From the NCBI GenBank assembly GCA_964404445.1, contig CAYOJW010000001.1:186001-250000 (forward strand): 64,000 nucleotides of DNA. Direction: 5' to 3'. Of this stretch, positions 59,821 through 64,000 are shown piece after piece (within the stretch, counting starts at the first letter, position 1; each line of letters starts with the position of its first letter). The translations under genes and the position numbers were made by a program. The notes under the pieces are model-generated. The model searched no databases. It was given only the letters and a program-made list of their open reading frames with translations, and was not told the origin of the DNA. This DNA comes from UBA2336 sp964404445 (GTDB lineage Bacteria; Bacteroidota; Bacteroidia; Cytophagales; Cyclobacteriaceae).

Positions 59821-61197
59821 TTACCCAAACAAATCCTGAAACACTTCGGTTAGTTTCGAGAATGACTTTACGGTTATCTTAGTCTTCTTCAGGTCAACCG
59901 ATTTTTGGCTGTACTTCGAGATATATATTTCGGTAAAGCCTAACTTTTCGGCTTCGCTTATGCGTTGGTCAATCCGGTTAACGGCACGCAATTCACCTCC
60001 TAATCCAACCTCAGCCGCAAAACAAATTTTATCCGAAACCGAAAGCTCTTCAAACGATGACACAATTGATACACACACGGCCAAATCAATAGCCGGGTCT
60101 TCTACCTTAATGCCGCCCGCCATGTTCACAAACACATCCTGCGTGCCCATCTTAAATCCGCAACGTTTTTCGAGCACGGCCAACAGCATATTCAACCGTT
60201 TCGGGTCAAAGCCGGTTGGTGTGCGCTGGGGCGTGCCATACGATGCCGGACTTACTAATGATTGTATCTCTATCAACAACGGACGGTTGCCTTCAATGGT
60301 AGCGCCAATGGTTGCCCCGCTTACCGCGCCTTCTTTTTGCGATATTAATATTTCAGAAGGGTTCGATACTTCGCGCAAGCCCGAACCCAGCATTTCGTAG
60401 ATACCGATTTCAGATGTCGAACCGAAACGGTTTTTGGTTGTGCGCAAAATGCGATAGGCCAAATGGCGGTCACCTTCGAATTGAAGCACGGTGTCAACCA
60501 TGTGCTCTAATACTTTCGGCCCGGCCAACATACCATCTTTGGTAATGTGCCCTACCAGAAAAACAGGTGTGTTGGTTTCTTTAGCAAACTTCATCAGCTC
60601 GGCTGCACATTGGCGCACTTGTGCAATGCTGCCCGCTGCCGAATCAAGCAATGATGAATGAAGTGTTTGTATGGAATCAATAATCACCAACTCAGGGTTT
60701 AGTGATTCAATCCCTGTAAAGATGTTGCGCGTATTGGTTTCGGTAAGGATGTAGCACGAATCGTTTCCTGCGGCCGCTAACCGTTCGGCACGCATTTTAA
60801 TTTGTTGCTCGCTTTCTTCACCCGACACATACAACACCTTCGCCCGCTTCAGCATAACACCGAGTTGCAGCATTAAGGTTGATTTGCCAATGCCTGGTTC
60901 TCCGCCAATAAGAATAAGCGAACCGGGCACAATGCCTCCGCCCAACACACGGTTCAGTTCTTTATCGAGTGTGATGATCCTGATCTCTGAGCCGGCCTCA
61001 ACTTCATTTATTTTTTTGGGTTTATTCGTTTTTGAAATCGAAGTTTCCTGCCGCCATTCGTTTTTGCCCGGTCCTTCTTTTTGGATAACTTCTTCCACAA
61101 AAGAATTCCACGTACTACACGAAGGGCACTTGCCCAGCCACTTGGCCGATTCGTGCCCGCATTGCTGACAGAAAAAAGATGTTTTGGTTTTTGCCAC
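59821..61197 (-). CDS. radA: DNA repair protein RadA
   Basis: 458 residues. Helps branch migration in recombinational repair. Zinc finger Cys10, Cys13, Cys24, Cys27 (CQQCGHESAKWLGKCPSC), Walker A GGEPGIGKST (99-108), Walker B LVIIDSIQTLHSS, the RadA motif KNRFGSTSEIGIYEM and a C-terminal Lon-like domain (MGTQDVFVNMAGGIKVEDPA). Complete. Single gene, divergent from the first DUF3857 gene; 108 bases separate the starts. Confidence 0.97.
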   Translation of the reverse strand: MAKTKTSFFCQQCGHESAKWLGKCPSCSTWNSFVEEVIQKEGPGKNEWRQETSISKTNKPKKINEVEAGSEIRIITLDKELNRVLGGGIVPGSLILIGGEPGIGKSTLMLQLGVMLKRAKVLYVSGEESEQQIKMRAERLAAAGNDSCYILTETNTRNIFTGIESLNPELVIIDSIQTLHSSLLDSAAGSIAQVRQCAAELMKFAKETNTPVFLVGHITKDGMLAGPKVLEHMVDTVLQFEGDRHLAYRILRTTKNRFGSTSEIGIYEMLGSGLREVSNPSEILISQKEGAVSGATIGATIEGNRPLLIEIQSLVSPASYGTPQRTPTGFDPKRLNMLLAVLEKRCGFKMGTQDVFVNMAGGIKVEDPAIDLAVCVSIVSSFEELSVSDKICFAAEVGLGGELRAVNRIDQRISEAEKLGFTEIYISKYSQKSVDLKKTKITVKSFSKLTEVFQDLFG

Positions 61198-61305
61198 GTT
61201 GTAAAAGTTGACTTAAAGGTACGATGGAAAGTTAACACCACGATTATACCTGTTCAGTCAAATGTTTTTTATAATTTCAGGCTCGTAAACTTAAACCATC
61301 CCCTG

Positions 61306-63237
61306 ATGAAAAATCTGTTGGCCACGGTGATGTTCACCGTTCTTTCGTTTTATGCTGTTGCGCAAAAAGCTCCCATCAAATTTGGCGATATTCCGCTGGA
61401 AGACTTAGAAATGACCCGGTATGCTGCCGATACTTCGGCTGTTGCGGTTATTCTTGCCGATTATGGTGAAGCGCGAATTTCCCCTTTTCAGGGGAAAATG
61501 ATTTTTGAGCGCCATACCCGGATAAAAATCCTTAAAAAAGACGGTACCTCGTGGGCCAATGTTGAAGTACCCCTTTGGAAACAAAGTGGTTCAAGAGAAA
61601 CCATATCGGGGTTAAAGGCCGTTACCTATAATCTGGAAAACGGAAAAGTTGTTCAAACCAAAATGAACAGCGACAATGTGTTTGAGGAAAAATTCAATAA
61701 AAACATTGACCTCAAAAAATTTACGCTTGTAAACGCCAAAGAGGGTTCCGTGATCGAATACACGTATAAAATCAATTCTGATTTTATTACAGAGTTCCCC
61801 AACTGGCAATTTCAATATTCCATTCCTTCACGGTTAACCGAATACCGGGCCTACATCCCCGACTTTTTTATTTTTGAAAAGTACATGAAAGGTTACCTCG
61901 CGCCAGGCTATGAAACCAAAAATTTCCAGCAAGGCAGCTACAACGAAAAAATGCACCGCTGGACAATCAACAACGTGCCCGCCTTTAAAGCCGAACCTTA
62001 CATGACCTGCGAGGAAGATTATATTTCTAAAATCAACTTTGCGTTGTCGTACATTAATTTCCCCGGCCAACCGTCACGTGAAATCATGGGCTCGTGGGAT
62101 AAGTTGGTAGGTTCGCTTATGGGCAGCGAATCTTTCGGGAAAACCGTAAGCGGAAACAATTTTTTGAAAAAGAAGGTAGAAGAACTAACAGCCGGAATAA
62201 CAGAACCTGAACAGAAAATGGCTGCAATCCACAACTATGTAAAAACTTCGTTAGAGTGGACTAAGGTTTCGGATGCGCTGGCCGACAACCTGAAAGACGT
62301 GTTTGAAAAAAAGAAAGGCACTGCCGGTGATATTAACCTGGCGCTTGCTTCTATGCTTGATAAGGCTGGTTTTTCAGTCGATTTGCTTATTCTGAGCACA
62401 CGTGAACACGGCTTTATCCGAAAACCGTTTCCAATAGCCAGCCAAATTAATTACGTTGTGGCTTCGGTGGTTATTGGCGAAAAACGTTACTACTTAGATG
62501 CTACCGAAAAATTTCTGCCGATAAACGTGTTGCCCGAACGCTGTTTAAATGGCGAAGGCATTCTCATTTCGCAAAACAAAACGTTTAAGTGGGTAAATCT
62601 GGAGTCGGGCGTGAAATCAAAAACCGTTGTTAACACCGATCTTACCCTCGCAGCAGACGGCTCGCTTACAGGCAGCCTTTCGTTTTCGCGTGACGGGTAC
62701 GATGCCCACAAAATGCGAAGCCGATATGCCTCGAATGGCGAAGAAACATACATAAAAAATTTCGCGGGAGCTGATAAAGAAATCGCATCGACCAAATTTG
62801 AAAACATCGACAACCTGAATGTTTCCGTAAAAGAGTTGCACGAGCTAACACTAAATGAAATGGCCGATGTGGCCGGTGATGCCATTTACCTGAACCCGCT
62901 TATCGGTTACAATTTTTCTGAAAACCCCTTTAAGCTCAGTGAACGCATATACCCGGTTGATTTTGGTAGTCCGTTCGAGAAAATGGTTATCGGTAAAATC
63001 ACACTGCCCGAAGGTTATGTAATTGATGAATTGCCAAAAAGCAAGATTTTGGCGTTGCCTAATAACATGGGTAGGTTTGTGTACAGTGTAACCACTATTG
63101 GTAACACCATTAGCTATACATCAAGTTTTTCGATCAACAAGGCCCTCTTTGTACAGAATGAATACCCGTTGTTGCGTGAGTTTTACACGCAGGTTGTTGC
63201 CAAGCAGGCTGAACAAATTGTATTAAAAAGAAAATAG
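61306..63237 (+). CDS. DUF3857/transglutaminase-like exported protein
   Basis: 643 residues from the ATG at 61306 (MKNLLATVMFTVLSFYAVAQ, signal peptide); the longer frame from 61081 overlaps radA on the other strand and is discarded. DUF3857 domain in 60-220 (FERHTRIKILKKDGTSWANV, LVNAKEGSVIEYTYKINSDF), a transglutaminase-like part around 300-400 (GTAGDINLALASMLDKAGFS, VDLLILSTREHGFI) and a beta-rich C-terminus. The Cys of a true transglutaminase is replaced (GDINLALASM instead of GDCxEhA), so it is probably not catalytic. The next gene starts four bases later and has the same domain, so they are cotranscribed. Confidence 0.88.
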   Translation: MKNLLATVMFTVLSFYAVAQKAPIKFGDIPLEDLEMTRYAADTSAVAVILADYGEARISPFQGKMIFERHTRIKILKKDGTSWANVEVPLWKQSGSRETISGLKAVTYNLENGKVVQTKMNSDNVFEEKFNKNIDLKKFTLVNAKEGSVIEYTYKINSDFITEFPNWQFQYSIPSRLTEYRAYIPDFFIFEKYMKGYLAPGYETKNFQQGSYNEKMHRWTINNVPAFKAEPYMTCEEDYISKINFALSYINFPGQPSREIMGSWDKLVGSLMGSESFGKTVSGNNFLKKKVEELTAGITEPEQKMAAIHNYVKTSLEWTKVSDALADNLKDVFEKKKGTAGDINLALASMLDKAGFSVDLLILSTREHGFIRKPFPIASQINYVVASVVIGEKRYYLDATEKFLPINVLPERCLNGEGILISQNKTFKWVNLESGVKSKTVVNTDLTLAADGSLTGSLSFSRDGYDAHKMRSRYASNGEETYIKNFAGADKEIASTKFENIDNLNVSVKELHELTLNEMADVAGDAIYLNPLIGYNFSENPFKLSERIYPVDFGSPFEKMVIGKITLPEGYVIDELPKSKILALPNNMGRFVYSVTTIGNTISYTSSFSINKALFVQNEYPLLREFYTQVVAKQAEQIVLKRK

Positions 63238-63241
63238 TGTT

Positions 63242-64000
63242 ATGCGTTTAATTATATTCTTAGTTTTCTGCGTATTGGCACAAGCCGTGTTAGGGGCAGA
63301 CCCGAAATATCCGGTGAGTGATATTCCAGAAGAAATGAAAAAAGGCATGTACGGAGTTATCCGTGATGAGCAAACCATTCTAACTATTCAATCCAAAAAC
63401 GCATCTTCGCTTTATTATAAAAAGGTAATTACCATCCTTAATTCAAAAGCAAACCGTTATGCTTCGTTAGTGGTGGGCTACGACAAAATGCGAAGCATTA
63501 AAACCTTCCGGGCAACCGTGTACGATGCTCAGGGAAAAGAAATCAAGAAGCTTAAACAAAACGAAATCCGCGACCAAAGTGATTACGATGGTGCGGGTGC
63601 TTATAGCGATGTCCGTCTAAAATATGCCAATCTTGCACAAGCTGTTTACCCCTACACTATTGAACTGGAGTATGAAGTACAAATGAAGTTTTTATACTCC
63701 GCTCCTGATTTCTTTCTTTATAATGATGACGAAGTGAGTATCCAGCAAAGCACTTATAAAATTGTATATCCTGTTCATCTAAAGCCACGAACAAAATTAT
63801 TCAAGGTAAACGCACCAACTACAGAGTTTACCAAAGACGGGAAAGAAGTAATGTCGTGGTCATTTGAAAAGGTTATCCCACAAAAATTTGAACCGTTTTC
63901 ACCCGATTCTGAAAAAATTATCCCCAACATCAAAACGTCACCCATAGAATTTGATTATGCCGGATATGCCGGCAACATGAGTTCGTGGAAAGAATATGGA
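63242..64000 (+). CDS. Second DUF3857-type exported protein, cut by the window end
   Basis: The first 253 residues are present, from the ATG at 63242 (MRLIIFLVFCVLAQAVLGAD, signal peptide) to the window end; no stop is reached. The DUF3857 pattern is clear (VITILNSKANRYASLVVGYD, IKTFRATVYDAQGKEIKKL, YPYTIELEYEVQMKFLYSAP). It follows the first DUF3857 gene by four bases. The downstream transglutaminase-like part is expected outside the window. Confidence 0.9.
   Translation, partial: MRLIIFLVFCVLAQAVLGADPKYPVSDIPEEMKKGMYGVIRDEQTILTIQSKNASSLYYKKVITILNSKANRYASLVVGYDKMRSIKTFRATVYDAQGKEIKKLKQNEIRDQSDYDGAGAYSDVRLKYANLAQAVYPYTIELEYEVQMKFLYSAPDFFLYNDDEVSIQQSTYKIVYPVHLKPRTKLFKVNAPTTEFTKDGKEVMSWSFEKVIPQKFEPFSPDSEKIIPNIKTSPIEFDYAGYAGNMSSWKEYG

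Overview
The window is about 64 kb of chromosome from a member of the Bacteroidota, most likely Cytophagales. That placement is an inference from gene content and style. Promoters follow the TTG-N19-21-TAnnTTTG pattern of that phylum. The large surface protein carries a SusC-type carboxypeptidase-like domain plus TonB plug, many exported proteins are DUF3857, DUF2059, LemA or YceI types, and housekeeping genes sit in short operons separated by hairpins. No rRNA, CRISPR array, prophage or classical insertion sequence is visible.

Layout. 1-5 kb: the end of a gene, a DUF1543 protein, a small tRNA unit (Gly-GCC, Leu-TAA, plus a broken tRNA-Gly copy), a fatty acid desaturase, a PhnD-like binding protein, a YceI protein and an intradiol-dioxygenase-like lipoprotein. 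5-10 kb: a LytS/LytTR two-component pair, a higBA toxin-antitoxin pair lying between two copies of a ~110-bp segment, and mutS. 10-20 kb: SRPBCC and DUF5519 proteins, a thioredoxin-TPR protein, a SpoU methyltransferase, purM, a vapBC pair with a frameshifted toxin, a SecA-NBD2-like protein, a large metalloprotease and tpx. 20-31 kb: an M14 peptidase, DinB, a lipid kinase, a TPR protein, an amidohydrolase, lipoproteins, a nitroreductase and a GxxExxY nuclease-like gene framed by inverted repeats. 31-39 kb: prfA, a PIN toxin pair, LemA, DUF2059, and the rimP-nusA-infB operon with a hairpin in its leader. 39-48 kb: an M28 peptidase, nucleotide-sugar genes (ugd-rfbB-rfbA), an acyl-CoA dehydrogenase, rpsU-xerC/D-raiA, metK and rsmI. 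48-64 kb: a hydrolase, a RelE-type pair, lysA, a frameshifted exported protein, a radical SAM protein, a D-cysteine desulfhydrase-like enzyme, a 1939-residue alpha-2-macroglobulin with an embedded TonB-plug module, radA and two DUF3857 proteins, the last running off the end.

Most genes are core functions: translation (prfA, infB, rimP, rpsU, raiA, tRNAs), repair (mutS, radA), metabolism (purM, lysA, metK) and envelope synthesis. The accessory layer is four type II toxin-antitoxin pairs, one of them broken, and several palindromic repeat families. One repeat family (AACCACATAG-nn-ACATAG) occurs as the ends of the 520-bp GxxExxY unit and as a solitary 20-bp palindrome. Related degenerate hairpins lie upstream of purM. 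This looks like a nuclease-linked repeat family.

The two observations most worth pursuing are the alpha-2-macroglobulin with an inserted SusC-like domain plus plug, and the GxxExxY gene with its matching repeats. Next are the tRNA-Gly copy split by a palindrome in its D-arm and the duplicated higA/mutS tail flanking higBA.
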